Positions 11,874-23,733 of a DNA stretch of 64,000 bases are shown here, in pieces. This DNA is from Geosiphon pyriformis (taxonomy: Eukaryota > Glomeromycota > Glomeromycetes > Archaeosporales > Geosiphonaceae). The notes under the pieces were generated by a model. The model was not told the origin of the DNA and did not search any database. It saw nothing but the letters and a program-made list of their open reading frames with translations. Numbering within the stretch: the first letter of the stretch is position 1; each line of letters opens with the position of its first letter. The stretch is taken from positions 118,759 through 182,758 of the forward strand of contig JAAOMT010000515.1 of the NCBI GenBank assembly GCA_016748015.1, given 5' to 3'. The position numbers and the translations under genes are program-made.

Positions 11874-12105
11874 TTATTTTCGGGGTTTAAGAATATTCCA
11901 AAGAGTTTCTATTGCTTCCGAGTCCCCATCAATATGTGCCCTTCGAAGCAGTTTTATAGCTTGATGATTATCATTCTTCATACGTTGTTCAATACTCGCT
12001 AAAAGTCTTTCAGCTTTTAAACAAGCATTTTCAGCCGCTTTTTGAAGCCAGAAGGATGCTTTATGAAATTTATGTTGGTGAAGTAAGATCATTCCCAAAG
12101 TTAAT
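10860..12105. repeat. Arm 2 of the inverted segmental duplication
   Basis: Partner of 575-1660 in the opposite orientation. It begins inside the last exon of the Sel1 gene and runs through its 3' flank, so the duplicated unit was a gene 3' end plus about 1 kb of non-coding DNA rather than a whole gene. Matching blocks are listed under arm 1. I saw no terminal repeats or transposase flanking either arm, so the duplication does not look like a transposon insertion. Confidence 0.7.
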
Positions 12106-12813
12106 TGAGCTTCCCAATGTCCACCTTTGGCCGCTTTCTGATACCATTCAAACTCTTCTTTCCAATTGCTTCGATTCTGACCATACCATGATCCTATTAA
12201 TAAGAAAGTCGATTTATTTTTAATTTGAGAAAATATTATGCTTGCTTTATTCTTAGAAAAGGATAAAAATTATAATACCCAAACAAAACATGCCACCAGG
12301 ATTACCCCGAAGTGCCACAGCTCTCAAGTTTTCCAATGCTCTGTTTAGATCACGCGAGATACCATCACCATAGGTATAACACCGCCCGATGCTAATTTGC
12401 GCAATATCGGATCCCAGTTTCGCGGATTCTTTCCACAATTGATATGCTTTATTCTTATCGGGAAAGGGAATAGAGCGTATACCTCCAACGTTATAGTAGT
12501 GTGCTACTTGATACTCCCCAATAAACATATTTTTTTTAGCAGCTTCTTTATACCATTGATATGATTTCTCAGGATCAGGTAATGTTCCAATTCCATGACC
12601 ATAGAAAAATCCTAAAAGATGAGGATATTGCAGGTAATTTTCTTCTTGCAAAAGAAGTTCCATTATATCTCGAGGATCAATTTTCTTTTTTCTCATCCAT
12701 CTTTTAACATAAGGGAGAATCTTTGGATCACTTTGAAAAATGCGAGTTGAATTTAAGTGTATATTAGAAAGCTCTTCAAGTATTTCTCTTTGTAAATATA
12801 TATTATTTAGCAT
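11874..12813 (-). CDS. Sel1-repeat (SLR/TPR-like) protein
   Basis: Two exons, 12813-12279 and 12193-11874, joined by an 85-bp intron; 284 aa. After an N-terminal region of about 65 residues there are about five Sel1-like repeats of 36-44 residues, recognisable by the L/A-x-x-YxxG, A-xx-W-K/YxxAA pattern: YGHGIG with YQWYKEAA, AHYYNVGG with YQLWKESA, IGRCYTYGDGI, GSWYG with FEWYQKAAKGG, and LGMILL with FWLQKAAEN. Sel1 repeats form superhelical scaffolds for protein binding. In Glomeromycotina they often occur fused to kinase domains, but this copy stands alone. The junction restores FCLG|SWYG across the intron. A truncated inverted copy of its C terminus lies at 575-790. Confidence 0.88.
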
Positions 12814-13039
12814 TATTTGAGGGTAAGAACGGAGAAAAAGTTCTCTACGCTCTTTTTTATAATATAAGAATTTGATCGGCTATAACAAGATTTCTTTATT
12901 TGGATGAAAAAAAAAATTTTTTACATTTTTAATGAAAGTTGTTTAAATCGATTAATCTTTAAACATTAAAATCACGTGAAATGGTGCATGAGAAAAACTA
13001 AATATATATTGATTTAATAGAACCACCACACATCGTGTC
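12814..13039. promoter_or_regulatory. Short divergent intergenic region
   Basis: 226 bp between the start of the Sel1 gene (-) and the start of the Crinkler/kinase-like pseudogene (+). It must hold both promoters if both were transcribed. An A-run near 12906-12916 and AT-rich sequence are all that can be seen; no specific motif is claimed. Confidence 0.3.
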
Positions 13040-14945
13040 ATGCCTCCAAAAAGAACTATCGAAGACAACGTGGGTGTCTCCCAGCGAAGATCTTCCCGAT
13101 GACGAACCCAGTGTTTGTGACATTCAATACGAAATCATAAGAAGAGAAAAGTCGTCGTGCGCTGCAAGCACGCATATTCTTAAAGTAAATGCTCTCGAAG
13201 ACGACCAATATAAAGTTTTAAACGATGCTTTATTCCATGAACATGAAGAAAATTTCGTCACGTTAAAGGACTCCTTTCAGATATCAAAAATTAATCCGAT
13301 AATAACCAGTGTTCGTACAGGTAACGACTTCGTGACTAAGGCGTTAGGGACATAAAGTAGAGCATACATAGACATAATAATATGGTTTTCTTATATTATG
13401 AATTTATCAGGAGAATGTTACTATAGCGAGAGTTGACTTTTTCATTTATGATGCTCATATTGTGTATTCCATGTTACCTTTTATCTCCATCCATCCACCC
13501 CGCCCATCTGTCCACCATTTCTGCTATTTTGATTTTCCTCGTTTTCACTGCATTTAAACGATTTGTTTCTTAACCACTCTCTCTTGTTCTTTCGTTTCTT
13601 TTCTGTGTACCCCCACTCACTTATCCCTCCAAGGTCAATCTGATCAGAAACGCCCTCGTAAGTTATTACTAGCAGAATGAGAGCTGGAGTCTATTACATG
13701 TATATCTTATTTCACTAATACCCGTTCTTTTATAGGGGAAGACATTGCTGGAAAAATTTGCTGCTCATAAAAAGGCTAGAACCACGCTTCCGACTTTGAC
13801 AGATCTAATAGCCTATCTCGATCAGCCTCTTCCCGACGATATGAAAATACTTGTCACCCAAAGCGAGTTTGATAGGTTTATTAGCAACGACGTTATGGAA
13901 TATTACTCAAAAAAACAGCTCGAGACTTTGCTCGAGGTCAACGAAAATCAGTCCTCTTTCCGTATTCTTTATGAGATAGTGGACAAGATTATTTTCGGGA
14001 AGCCACTTTGGGCTAACCCAATTGAGAATGCTTACATCACCTTCTGGGACAATAATATCAGAGCATCTATCGAGTTTTTTTTTATGGAAAAGATGAAAAC
14101 GGTGAATCAATTCGAGATACACGAGGACCTTGAGTCAGAGCCCCGACTACGCTTATATTCTTCAAGAGGTCTGTTCTTATAGAGGAGAAGAGAAATTTTC
14201 AGCCTCTATTGAAGACCCGAGAGCCGAACTTGAGAATAAACTTGATTGGACATACGAAGCCACTCCATATGTCTTAGGTAAGATCCCATCTTCCTGAAAA
14301 TTTTGCATGTATGTTTGACTGTGATAGATTTTTCCCTATATCACCACAGGTTACTATGCCAAAGGACCCTCCGTGACATTTGTTGCTATGATGCGTCCTT
14401 TAGAAATGAAAGGTCATCCAGAAATCTTCGACATCATAAATGCAGACCAAAGTTCTAGGGTAGCACGCCTTAAGAACCTGGAAAGAATAAGCAATATATG
14501 CTGGCTTTTCAATCATATACTATCATTATGGGAAACCGTCATGAAAAAGAGTTTCTTCCTATTAAAAAGTGAGTTGATGAATTGGTGAATTCATTCAAGG
14601 TTTTCATTATGTAATTTTTAATTGTGACTTTTCCTTTTCCACCAAAGTCCAGAGGTGTTTATACTATAGAAATTACAGGCACAAACATATGCTCCTCACT
14701 ATATGAATGCCTCAACTTGTGTTACTAAGTTGGAGCAGGTATACAAATTGCTGGCAGATAAAAATGTACCAAACACCGTCACACTCATATGTTCTGTCAA
14801 TGATAGCACTAATCATGAAAATGTGGTATATCTTAAACCGAAAGGGGGTTATCTTATAAAGGAGGCAAGGAAATCTTTCCTTAATTTCCCAAGAGATTTC
14901 CTGGAAAAAGGCGTGGATAAGGGGTTCACCAAGGCCAGATGCTAA
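13040..14945 (+). pseudogene. Crinkler/kinase-like family gene, frameshifted and truncated
   Basis: GC-richer, clearly coding-derived DNA whose frame is broken. ATG 13040 begins MPPKRTIEDNVGVSQRRSSR and hits a stop near 13100; the continuation (DDEPSVCDIQYEII and onward to 13355) lies in another frame. An exon from about 13736 reads GKTLLEKFAAHKKARTTLPT, goes on to about 14130, and is then out of frame by one base before DYAYILQEVCSYRGEEK. A GTAAG donor at about 14280 and an ATCACCACAG acceptor lead into YYAKGPSVTFVAMMRP and ADQSSRVARLKNLERI. After another putative intron (about 14573-14645) comes a frame-disrupted EITGT block and EQVYKLLADKNVPNT. This layout resembles the kinase-like C-terminal modules of Crinkler-type or FunK1-like proteins of AM fungi. 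No HRD or DFG catalytic motifs follow, so the C lobe is missing. Assembly error could explain single frameshifts but not the loss of the whole C lobe. Confidence 0.55.
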
Positions 14946-15079
14946 AACTGCTTTAGCAGCAATGGAGCAGTATGTCTTTCGTTTAAAACTAATAAAAATG
15001 ATGACACTGATTTTTATTTTATCCATGACCTATTTGAAAATTAATCAAATGTATGAATGCGCAGGTGAAAAGTATAAAT

Positions 15080-16480
15080 GTAAATAATTGCATAATTTTC
15101 AATATTTGTTTTTGTATTGTATAATGTATTAATTTTGCATTTAATAAACTTTAAGAAATTTATCTCTAAAAGCTTTTAATTCACATTTGTGTTTTTAAGA
15201 GTTAAAGTAAATGTAAAACTGCTTTTCAAAAATATTATTAAAGGCAAGAAATCACAATGATGTACATGTATCATTATTTTAAAACTTATAAAGTAAACGT
15301 GCATTATCAAATTAAAAATAAAACAATTTATTTTTTATAAATATAAATATAAATATAATTTTTTTTACATAAAACATTTTTAATAATTCAATTAAAAACA
15401 ATAAATAAAAGTGTAATAAGTATTAATTAGTATTTAAAAAACTTATATTATTAAATTACAATATGTTTTTTTGTCAAAAAGTATATTAAAAATTGATTAA
15501 ATTGAATGAAAATTATTTAATAACAAATAATATTGTATTATATAATAATATAAAACAAATGCTATAATAGAAAACCAAAATACCAATTACTTATATTTTT
15601 TTTCAATAAAAATAAGTTATAAATCAGTTTATTAATATTTTTTTATAGATTTCAAAAAAAGTAGCATGTTAAAAATATTATATTTCAACAAGTTAAAATA
15701 TTAATTAATATTTTAAATTTAAATTATAAATCCAAAAATAAATTTGCATAATAATAATAATAATAATATTTTAGAATAATTCATATTATAATACTTAAAA
15801 AATAGCTTAAAAAATATAAAAAACATAAAATTCTTATTTTTCTGTTAATTTAGTATTTTTGTTATAATATTTTTATTTTTATTTAATTTTACCAAAAATT
15901 TTTTTATACTTTTTAATAAGTTTTAAATTACAAATTATTTTACAAATATTATATAAGTTATTTAAGAACTTAAAATTTAAATAAATAGAATTTGCAAATA
16001 ATAAAAATTACAAAATAAATTATATTTTAAAATATGTAAAAAATTTTCTTTTTTAAGCCAGCTAAAAAGTTATAATAAATTAATTTATCACTTATTTTTA
16101 TTGAAAAAAATAATGAATTTATTAATTTTAATAAAATTTATAAAAAAACTTTAATAGTAATAGCCATATTTAGTTATTTAGATTTTTATTATAACATTAT
16201 TTTTATATTATTATGCAGCTGTTATATAAAACTATTTTAAAAATTTCTTTGGTTTTTCATATTTAGTTATCACATATTTTTATGTACAATTTGTCTAATT
16301 ATCTTAAAATTTTTAATATTACTGTAAAGTAATGATTATACATAAAAAAATAACCATATAAAGTGAAATATATGAAAATTATCTATATTAAATCAACTGT
16401 GGAGCCTAAAAATTACAGCATTTTCTTTTAAAGTAAAAGCAAAACAAAAAAATTGCTTTTTATATTTTTAAAATATCTGA
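15080..16480. other. Extreme AT-rich island
   Basis: About 1.4 kb in which G and C are very sparse compared with the gene-bearing DNA on both sides. It is dominated by A/T homopolymers and ataat/aaaat words. There are no open frames of note. Confidence 0.75.
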
Positions 16481-17118
16481 CAGCAAATCTATTAAATTAC
16501 ATATGAGATCTATCAAGAACCCAAAGAAATGGCCAAAAAACGAATATTTCGAGAGCCTACCAAGAAACGAAAATATTAGAATAAAAGATTGCATGAATTA
16601 CCTATTTTGCATTTATTTTATATAGAGTAACCCTATATCATGTGATTTTTTGTATTGAATTTTTTCTTCGATGAGAAGAATCGGGCTTGACTGATAATTT
16701 TTTGGGCGATAATACGTTCCGTAAAGAATAGTTTGGGTAGATTGGTAAAAGGTGTTCGGATAATCTTCTAAATAAATACAGATGGACGAAAACTATAAGA
16801 GCGCACGCCCATTAGCACTCACAATGGGGGTTCTGATACGGAGGCCAATGAAAGAGCTCATTGAAATTTTTTAGGTGAGGCAAGAAAGGTATGCCGCGGG
16901 TGAATACGACAAGCGAGTTCGATAATTGAGATTCCTAAGGGTAGAACTGCAAATGAGTAAATTTCGCATAATCTTATTTGTGAAACATAGTACACTGATC
17001 TCTATATATATTGAATCAATCAAAATGACTAATCCTTTGTCATGCTGATCTTTCCTCTAGAAACAGAAAATTTTTTTTTATAAATAAACACAGATGTTAT
17101 CATATTGCAAGATTACAT

Positions 17119-17153
17119 CCTCCCTTCCCTTCCCTTCCCTTCCCTTCCCTTCC
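17119..17153. repeat. (CCCTT)n microsatellite
   Basis: About six tandem tcccttcc-type pentanucleotide units, GC-rich for this genome. Confidence 0.9.
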
Positions 17154-18489
17154 AAACGCTTCGTATTCAATTATACGGTGAGTTATGGTGCTCTAGGTTC
17201 TAGATAAAGTATATTATTTAGTTTAAAGAGTGAAATGATGAATAAACGAAAGATTCTTCTTTCCCCATCTTATCGACCATGGTGATTCTTATGCTGCTCC
17301 TCTCGCTAAGGAGTAAATACTAGCCAGTATCCCAAACTGATCACTCAAATAAAAAGCAGTACTCGACTAGTCTAATGCGATTAACAAAGTTAACCATATT
17401 AACTCAGTTTTTCCTTTGAACATATCCAGGTCTATCACCCAAGTTCCTCGCCCCCCATACTGTAAGTTATTTAATATCTTGAAGCGATAAAATATGAGTC
17501 TTTATAAGCTTCTATTAGTTGAGTTTGTATGATGAATATACCATAATTCGCAGTTTCCACCGAAAGGATTAAGTTCCTCGTGATGGTTAACAATCTTCCT
17601 TGGATGTCTGACTTCAAATTCTACCCATACTATTAAATCGCTTTTATTGAAAGCTTTTCTCACTAACAAGCTTTCTTACATCTTTATTTTCATGTCATCG
17701 TTCGTCGTGTTCTTATATCATGCGACGCCGTTAAAAAAAATTATTTTCACAAAAGGTGAAAGATAAATTTTATTACTCTGTTGTGATGTTAGTTGTGTTG
17801 GTAATGTTGCTATGTCTGTTGTGCTAATGGTATTACTTTGGATCTGCTGCGATGTCTGCTAGTGGGTATTACTTTGCGTCTGCCGTGATCTCTGTTGTGC
17901 TGGTCATATCGATCAGGCTGGCATTTATCTCTTTTGCTTTAATAGAATGTCTTATATTGTGGCTAACAGGGTGTCCCCACCAGCTGGAAGGTAGTAAACT
18001 GCATTTTGTGTTTTTTTCACTACGGAATATAATTTATCTTTTATTCAACTCGAACTATTTCAGGATCAAAGCCACAGTTAATTTTAGCCCATGGTTGAAC
18101 ATGATAATGAATATGAAAGCGCGATCTCTTGAGGCACTAAAATTTTCCGGTGGTCTATGAGCCACGTGATTTTTTCATGAGAACTGGGAATCTTTTAAAA
18201 GGCTTCTGCACCGATGCCGCCAAAATCAGTTCGCGAAAATGATAGGTAGGACCTGGTTTTGGTGTTCTTTAGATTAAGCCTTTAGTTCATTGGGCTTACA
18301 AGACACGCGAGGGTACCAGTAGTATCCAATCAAAAATACTTGGGTAATTTTTCTTTGCTTATTTTTTTACAGATTATCTAATTCTGGTGAAAATCTTACC
18401 CTTACGTCCTTAATTTTGGACCAAATTTTTGGATATATATTTAAGATTAACTAAACTGAAATAAACAAAGCAAACGCATTCTTTTGTTA

Positions 18490-20110
18490 CAAACAAAATG
18501 AAGTTGAACAAGAGCTTTCGGAAGACCTTAGTAGAGGCAGGTAATCTAGAGCGGAGGTTTATTTCTGCTTAAAGTGTTAGCTTACTTCACCTTGTTCACT
18601 CAAATGGCAGAGTATTGGACGAAAGTTGAAAAACCATCACTACTCACGTACCTCACGTACCTGAAATACCATCAAGTCTCAACTAAAACACTACTGAAGA
18701 AAAAATCGTACGAACAATATGTTGCGGAGATAAAAACAATATTGGAGTTTGAAAAAAACCAACGTCGTCTGAAAATAGCAACAAGAGCGCTAAAAAAATT
18801 TATGGAAAGTCTGGTTTTTAGAAGGCGGCATTTCTCGTCCGACCACTTAAGAGCTATGGCAAATGTTACGTCTGCTTGTAATGGTGCACCATCAGCTAGT
18901 ATGCTGGTCTACACTGACATACGAAAGTCCTCGTTTGACTCCTGATGGGCATACTGAACGTCCGTATGGATATTTGTCGTCCTATTTGCCACAGACCACT
19001 ATCACGTGTTGGATCTGACCACTTAGGAGCCACGGCAAATGTTGTGTCTGCTTGTAATGATGCACCATCAGCTAGTATGTTGGTTTACACTGACATATGA
19101 AAGTCCTCGTTTGCCTGCTGATGGGCATACTGAACGTCCGTATGGATATTTGTCGTCCTATTTGCCACAGACCACTATCACGTGTTGGATCTGANNNNNN
19201 NNNNNNNNNNNNNNNNNNNNNNNNNNNNNNNNNNNNNNNNNNNNNNNNNNNNNNNNNNNNNNNNNNNNNNNNNNNNNNNNNNNNNNNNNNNNNNNNNNNN
19301 NNNNNNNNNNNNNNNNNNNNNNNNNNNNNNNNNNNNNNNNNNNNNNNNNNNNNNNNNNNNNNNNNNNNNNNNNNNNNNNNNNNNNNNNNNNNNNNNNNNN
19401 NNNNNNNNNNNNNNNNNNNNNNNNNNNNNNNNNNNNNNNNNNNNNNNNNNNNNNNNNNNNNNNNNNNNNNNNNNNNNNNNNNNNNNNNNNNNNNNNNNNN
19501 NNNNNNNNNNNNNNNNNNNNNNNNNNNNNNNNNNNNNNNNNNNNNNNNNNNNNNNNNNNNNNNNNNNNNNNNNNNNNNNNNNNNNNNAATATGTTGCGGA
19601 GATAAAAACAATATTGGAGTTTGAAAAAAACCAACGTCGTCTGAAAATAGCAACAAGAGCGCTAAAAAAATTTATGGAAAGTCTGGTTTTTAGAAGGCGG
19701 CATTTCTCGTCCGACCACTTAAGAGCTATGGCAAATGTTACGTCTGCTTGTAATGGTGCACCATCAGCTAGTATGCTGGTCTACACTGACATACGAAAGT
19801 CCTCGTTTGCCTGCTGATGGGCATACTGAACGTCCGTATGGATATTTGTCGTCCTATTTGCCACAGACCACTATCACGTGTTGGATCTGACCACTTAGGA
19901 GCCACTGCAAATGTTGTGTCTGCTTGTAATGATGCACCATCAGCTAGTATGCTGGTTTACACTGACATATGAAAGTCCTCGTTTGACTTCTGATGGACAT
20001 ACTGAACGTCCGTATGGATATTTGTCGTCCTATTTGCCACAGACCACTATCACGTGTTGGATCTGACCACTTAGGAGCTATTGCAAATGTTGCGTCTGCT
20101 TGTAATGGTT
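18490..20110. repeat. 176-bp tandem repeat (satellite-like) interrupted by an assembly gap
   Basis: The word gaccactta begins units at 18841, 19017, 19713, 19889 and 20065. Neighbouring units are 176 bp apart (18841-19017, 19713-19889, 19889-20065). Each unit carries gcaaatgtt, tctgcttgtaat, accatcagctagtatg, acactgacata, cgtccgtatggatatttgtc and atcacgtgttggatctga. The flank 18718-18840 (aatatgttgcggag onward) is repeated almost exactly at 19588-19712. Because 176 is not a multiple of 3, the reading frame shifts in each unit, so this is not a protein repeat. The 123-codon frame at 18574-18945 runs from a unique flank into the first unit; I cannot assign it. Confidence 0.85.
19195..19587. other. 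Assembly gap (run of N)
   Basis: 393 N bases inside the 176-bp tandem array. The sequence after the gap repeats the sequence before the array, so the true length of the array is unknown. Confidence 1.
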
Positions 20111-20318
20111 GGTTGTTTGGAGGGATGTTGATTTTCGAAAGCTTTTTGTAGTGTGCTTTGCATCTTAAGGTGAGGTGAAGCGTATTAAGAAAAGTGCTTT
20201 CAATTTCATAAATAATTTAGCTTGCAATTCCTTTACAGTGTGGTCTCATTAGGACGGCCTGTAAGCTCCCTGTTCTCACTTATCTTATGACAGTTTGCAT
20301 TACAACTTCCTGTGCTTC

Positions 20319-20468
20319 ATGAAAACATTCATTCTGTTGAAATATCCCAAGGAAAAATTTTGTACCTTCAAGGCTCCTGAAGAAACACAAAGGCATGGAA
20401 AGAAAAGAAAGGTAGTTTCTTTGGAATTTGTTACAGCTCACCTAAAAGATACACAAGTTGGAAAGTGA
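20319..20468 (+). CDS. Short unrecognised open frame next to the tandem repeat
   Basis: 49-codon frame (MKTFILLKYPKEKFCTF to HLKDTQVGK) with balanced amino-acid use, including KAPEETQRHGKKRKVV, in DNA less AT-rich than its right flank. It may be one exon or a relic of a larger gene whose other parts are lost. No family is recognised and no clear splice partners were found. Confidence 0.25.
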   Translation: MKTFILLKYPKEKFCTFKAPEETQRHGKKRKVVSLEFVTAHLKDTQVGK

Positions 20469-21692
20469 ACCAAATTTTCTATTGGCGCAGCATACTGTTA
20501 TCACAAATCCTAGCAATGTTAAGTATATAAGAAGTTCTTTAAAAAATGCATTTTATTAAAATAATTTATTTAAATAAAATATAATTTTTTAAAATTTTAA
20601 ATATTTATTTTCAGTTTACGAATAATAACAAATAAATTAATTTCTGGTTAGATTAATCAAATTTAAAATAAAAAATTCAGAAATTAACAAAAATAAACAC
20701 TTGATTAAAAAATAAGGTTAAAATTATAAATATTTTTAATATTAAAACATATTTCAAATTGTAATCATTATTAAAGTAATATATAAATATATATATATAA
20801 AATTTGAAATTAAAACAATATTTTTAAGTTAATTAATTTATTAAGTTAATTTAAAATTTGTTAAAATTTAATAAATTAATTTTTCAAACTAAATTTTATT
20901 ATAAATAAATAAATATAATCTAATTTTAATGTAAATATTTTTTAATTATTTAATTTTTACAAGATTAAAATTTTTTAAAAATGGTTAACTATATTATAAT
21001 TAACAACATTAATTAAAAAAAATGTTAAGAGTATAATATTCGAATAACAATTTAAAATTTGATTTAATAAATAAAAAAAACTGTTAAATTGAAATGAGTT
21101 TTAGAATTATTGCTTTTGCCTTTTTTTTATCTATTCTTTAAATTCTTTTTGCTCGTACACAAAAAAAATGATTACTACTGATTTTTGATGTTTTCGCTTT
21201 TAATTAATAACTTAAATTTTTGTACTCAAAAGTAGAAAACGAAGGAATGATGAAAGAAAAATGGGGGCAAAACAAATCTGTGGCGTTCAGCAGTTTTGAG
21301 ACCCTGAAATCTTTCTGTGGCGTTATGTTAACTTTGTCTGGTTTTGTTGCAACATGTCCCATATAAATCTTAAAATTTATACAATCACAATAACACTGGT
21401 TTGTTAGTTTAGAGTAAATTATTGAAACTGGAAAATATCTTAATCCAAATTTAGACAAACTTTTCAAAATAATGTTTTGACCTATTATAAATTTTATATT
21501 AAAAATATGCAATATTCCCAATAAGATTTAACCAGCTTTTTAACGCTAATAATAATATTATAATTACATTCAATATAAGCTTTATTAAATATTTTAACAT
21601 TATAAAACTAAGAATACGTTAAAACCAAACTTAGTAATAGTTATAATAACAATAACAGGTTTTAATCAAAAAAAATACCAATTAAAGAGTTC
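20469..21692. other. Gene-free stretch with a short AT island
   Basis: 20520-21100 is very AT-rich. At 21204-21521 the minus strand has a 105-codon frame without recognisable features; the part around 21260-21360 has somewhat higher GC but no protein motif. No gene is called. Confidence 0.55.
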
Positions 21693-23216
21693 TTATTCGA
21701 TAACATGAAATAATTCTAACTCATCAAGCTGAAACATAAATAGAGTGGCACCAGTATCAAAGATTTGAGTCTCGAAGTTGTTCCACTGATACCAGCATGA
21801 TTCTTTCATGTTACAATTATCGCCAAAAAACAAATCCTCGGAGAAATATAGCCCATCGTGATAAGGACGTACTATTTGATATTCACTTGTACTATAAGCA
21901 ACTTCTGCCAGGGCAGGATTCTTCCCATTACCGAAATTAAAAATAAAAGAATCAGGTGCACTAGAAAGAGATTCATAATCATAATCATAGCCTAAGACTT
22001 GGTTTTCGCCCCAACATGTGGGATTATAACCTCCCACAATATTCCCAGATGCAGTCATCTTGGCAACTGCTAATATTTTTACCTGATTAGCAAATAGATC
22101 TTGAAAACTGGTGATAACAAAGCCATCACGACTGCCTCGATAGATAAGTTTGAAGGTGTAAGGAGATTTATAATTCGTTGTAGCAAAATTTTTGTCAATC
22201 CATGAAGAAATGATATTGATATGTTCTGAATTTATGATACGAGATTCGGCAAAACGATTTCGATGTGGAAGAACATGAGTCGGTGGTTGAGGTGTAGTCT
22301 TAAGATGGTGTGCCCAAATTTCCTTTCTAAAGTTTTTTGGTAAAATTTTTTTATATGGAATCACGTATTCAAAATAGTCATCTCCAGAGATGTCATAATA
22401 TCTGATTAACGGGATACATTTGTGAATAGTCTTCTCAAGGGCAGCAAAATCTTCTGGACCCCAGCTCACTAACTTTTTTTCGACAAGTCTTGGTGTGTTT
22501 CCAATGCCCCATTTGATTAAAGATTGCCACACATCAATTTCCTCCATTCTAAGACCATCTCTTTGAAGTAAGGAGGCAAGGATCGATTCTTCCAAAAAAA
22601 GGAAATCATTTGATTTAAAAATAAAATGTGGGTTATCGTCAACCATTTTGAAATAATAATCCTTCAATTTTTCAAAAGGTTCATGACAAGAAATAGTTTG
22701 CATGGTTTTGACGATATTTTCTTGCAGCCATTTAGATTCATTATTAATGAGATGCTCTTGGGCATGATTGATTAACTCAAAAAGTTCGAGCTCATCAGCG
22801 ACTATCAGTAGTTGCAAGACATCTTCCCCTTTTTCTTGATTCAAATTGACCACCCCAGTATACATATATCTAAAAAATAGTTAATATAAACAATAAATTC
22901 AAGACATTTATATTTTTCACTTTTATATAATACATATTATCAATAAGACAACAAACTCACCCTACCTGAGAATAATCTCGAAAATTTTTGATGCAATATT
23001 AGGCTTCTTGAAAATCACTATATTACTCCTTTTTTTAGCCCATTCGTTTGGTAATGCTCGTCGAAAATAAGGAGAGCGAGCACGAAGAAGAACAGAGTGT
23101 GCTTGAAACTTTTTAAGCTCGGCTTTTTCGCCAACTTCAATAATTATATTGTATTCATCAGATTGCTGCAATAGCTCGCTCAGGTCATGGATAAGAGTTA
23201 CGGTAAATTCGGGCAT
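21693..23216 (-). CDS. BTB-BACK-TLDc domain protein
   Basis: Two exons, 23216-22966 and 22869-21693, joined by a 96-bp intron inside the BTB domain; 475 aa. The BTB/POZ domain covers about residues 15-130 (YNIIIEVG, FQAHSVLLRARSPYF, and IFEIILRYMYTGVV restored across the junction). A BACK region follows at about 135-240 (LRMEEIDVWQSLIKWGI). A TLDc domain fills about 285-470 (INIISSWID, FKLIYRGSRDGF, GGYNPTCWG, SFIFNFGNG). BTB domains typically recruit cullin-3 ubiquitin ligase or dimerise. TLDc domains are linked to V-ATPase regulation and oxidative-stress protection in other eukaryotes. This three-domain architecture is greatly expanded in AM fungi, where its role is unknown. It ends with the TLDc C terminus, so the protein looks complete. 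Confidence 0.93.
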
Positions 23217-23682
23217 CGAGAATTGATAACTAATGTAGAAGAGTGAAATTTCTAGTTATATAAGGAAGTTATAGGTATCGATGATGGGCAATTTTAAAAG
23301 CTTGATCAATCAATCAATCATTTTTTATCTAAGGGAGATTCGCGCGCCTTGTATAGATCATATAGCCTCAGCAAAAAAAAACAGGTTTTTTAATTTATCC
23401 AAGCACTGAATTTAAAAAATCAACCTTATTGAAATAAATACCTTTTAAATTATGGGCAAAGAATTATTCATACTTACTTTGAAAAAGTTATTTATCAACC
23501 GATTTAACAGCTTGTTTTTTAATTATCATAAGATTTTAACTAAAACAACTTGCATAAAATTTAATAAATTGATGTTTTTGATATTGTTAATAAATAATAT
23601 TCAGGAAGAGTTTTCAGTAGAAATAAGATCAAGAGATTTTTTTAAAAAGAAACAAAGAATACGAAGAGAAGAATGATTTATT

Positions 23683-23733
<51 letters not shown>

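Larger units (their letters stand above)
14946..18480. other. Gene-poor stretch: AT island followed by GC-richer relic sequence
   Basis: 15080-16480 is an extreme AT island (separate entry). From 16490 to 18480 the composition rises but no intact frame appears. Short coding-like bits occur near 16780-16870 (readable in two frames over 25-30 codons) and an ATG near 18213 that reads MPPKSVRENDR then stop. 17780-17910 has a degenerate repeat with recurring gttgtg/tgctg/atgtctg words. A 102-codon frame at 17852-18160 has no recognisable motif. I treat the block as decayed sequence. Confidence 0.5.

Noticed and set aside
13380-13735. Possible extra exon in the C-rich stretch before GKTLLEKF
   Set aside because: The pyrimidine-rich sequence (ccatccatccaccccgccc) reads better as intron or decayed DNA; only a few codons near 13650 could be exonic and no frame connects them.
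17852-18160. 102-codon plus-strand frame with hydrophobic start
   Set aside because: Begins in a degenerate gttgtg/tgctg repeat; no conserved motif; no plausible splice partners.
19072-19817. Long frames across the N gap
   Set aside because: Their length comes from translated N bases; the 176-bp repeat shifts frame at each unit.
21204-21521. 105-codon minus-strand frame
   Set aside because: No recognisable domain; poor coding composition apart from a short GC-richer part.
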